Assembly (NCBI GenBank): GCA_946406115.1
Contig: OX291551.1
Span: forward strand, 7,812,001 to 7,876,000
Length of the DNA: 64,000 nucleotides
Direction: 5' to 3'
From: Apoda limacodes
Taxonomy: Eukaryota; Arthropoda; Insecta; Lepidoptera; Limacodidae
In this document: positions 63,751-64,000 of the stretch, piece by piece
How the letters are laid out: each line of letters begins with the position of its first letter
Position numbering within the stretch: position 1 is the first letter of the stretch
Position numbers and translations under genes: made by a program
Notes under the pieces: model-generated
What the model was told of the DNA's origin: nothing
Seen by the model: the letters and a program-made list of their open reading frames with translations, nothing else
The model's database searches: none

Positions 63751-64000
63751 GTCTATGAAGATTAGTCATTAGATTGTTTTATTAATGTGTAATTATGACA
63801 TTATTATTATTAACTTATTATAAATCTAAATCTTTCTCTAATTGTTGACTCATAAATTCTAATACTGACATTATGGCTTATTGAATAATCCTGTTATTAG
63901 TATTATTTTGTATTACTAAAATGTTAAATTATTCTCCTTATAATTATTGACTTATTAAACTATTATATCACTGACATTATGGAATTAGTGAATTTATGTG
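63751..64000 (+). mobile_element. 3-prime UTR of the LINE, window ends inside it or its flank
   Basis: AT-rich, with two related blocks (CTGACATTATGGCTTATTGA near 63866 and CTGACATTATGGAATTAGTG near 63971) and several TTATTATTAT runs. The true end of the element is not visible. Confidence 0.5.

Overview
The window looks like a stretch of insect nuclear DNA, most probably from a moth or butterfly. It is AT-rich and carries no operons, rRNA or tRNA genes. It is packed with decayed transposable elements, including repeat ends I associate with Lepidoptera: the ACCGGCCAAGTGCGAGTC start, the GGGTTCCGTA end, the AACCGACTTC ends, and CTAG-ending Helitron-like copies. That identification rests on recall of those families, because no database search was possible.

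Almost all supported coding capacity is retrotransposon-derived. One LINE at about 12.6-16.3 kb has an uninterrupted 988-codon endonuclease plus reverse transcriptase ORF and a poly-A tail. At least eight fragments of the same family lie elsewhere on both strands; one at 39.0-39.6 kb is nearly identical to the intact copy, so the family moved recently. Five other LINE lineages are present as pseudogenes: a CR1/L2-like pair (4.2-5.7 kb minus, 57.6-60.9 kb plus), a jockey-like copy inserted into a tRNA-type SINE with a visible 10-bp target duplication (55.66-56.91 kb), copies at 48.8-50.3 kb minus and 61.9-63.75 kb plus, and a lineage at 22.0-22.4 and 26.4-27.3 kb. A Ty3/gypsy-type integrase remnant lies at 19.3-19.8 kb.

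Layout. 0-12.5 kb: a long Helitron-like repeat, a LINE relic, small repeats, and a 200-bp sequence present twice in identical form. 12.6-16.5 kb: the intact LINE followed by a SINE fragment. 17-31 kb: the integrase relic, a perfect 44-bp inverted repeat, TIR and foldback elements, LINE relics, and an hAT-like MITE. 31-38 kb: sparse, old repeats. 38.8-42.1 and 50.7-55.2 kb: clusters of a foldback repeat whose arms carry a segment of 5S rRNA including the internal promoter region. 47.3-47.8 kb: a 32-bp minisatellite with strict alternation of two unit types. 55-64 kb: nested SINE and LINE insertions.

No host gene can be named. Four short stretches have coding-like sequence or splice signals and may be host exons or small genes: 6114-6300 (+), 35064-35321 (+), 45680-45782 (-) and 61584-61891 (-). 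The 5S-bearing foldback family is the best candidate for something under-described. It appears in both inverted-arm and one-armed forms that share their outer end, which points to modular reuse of a 5S promoter segment inside a MITE-like or SINE-like repeat.
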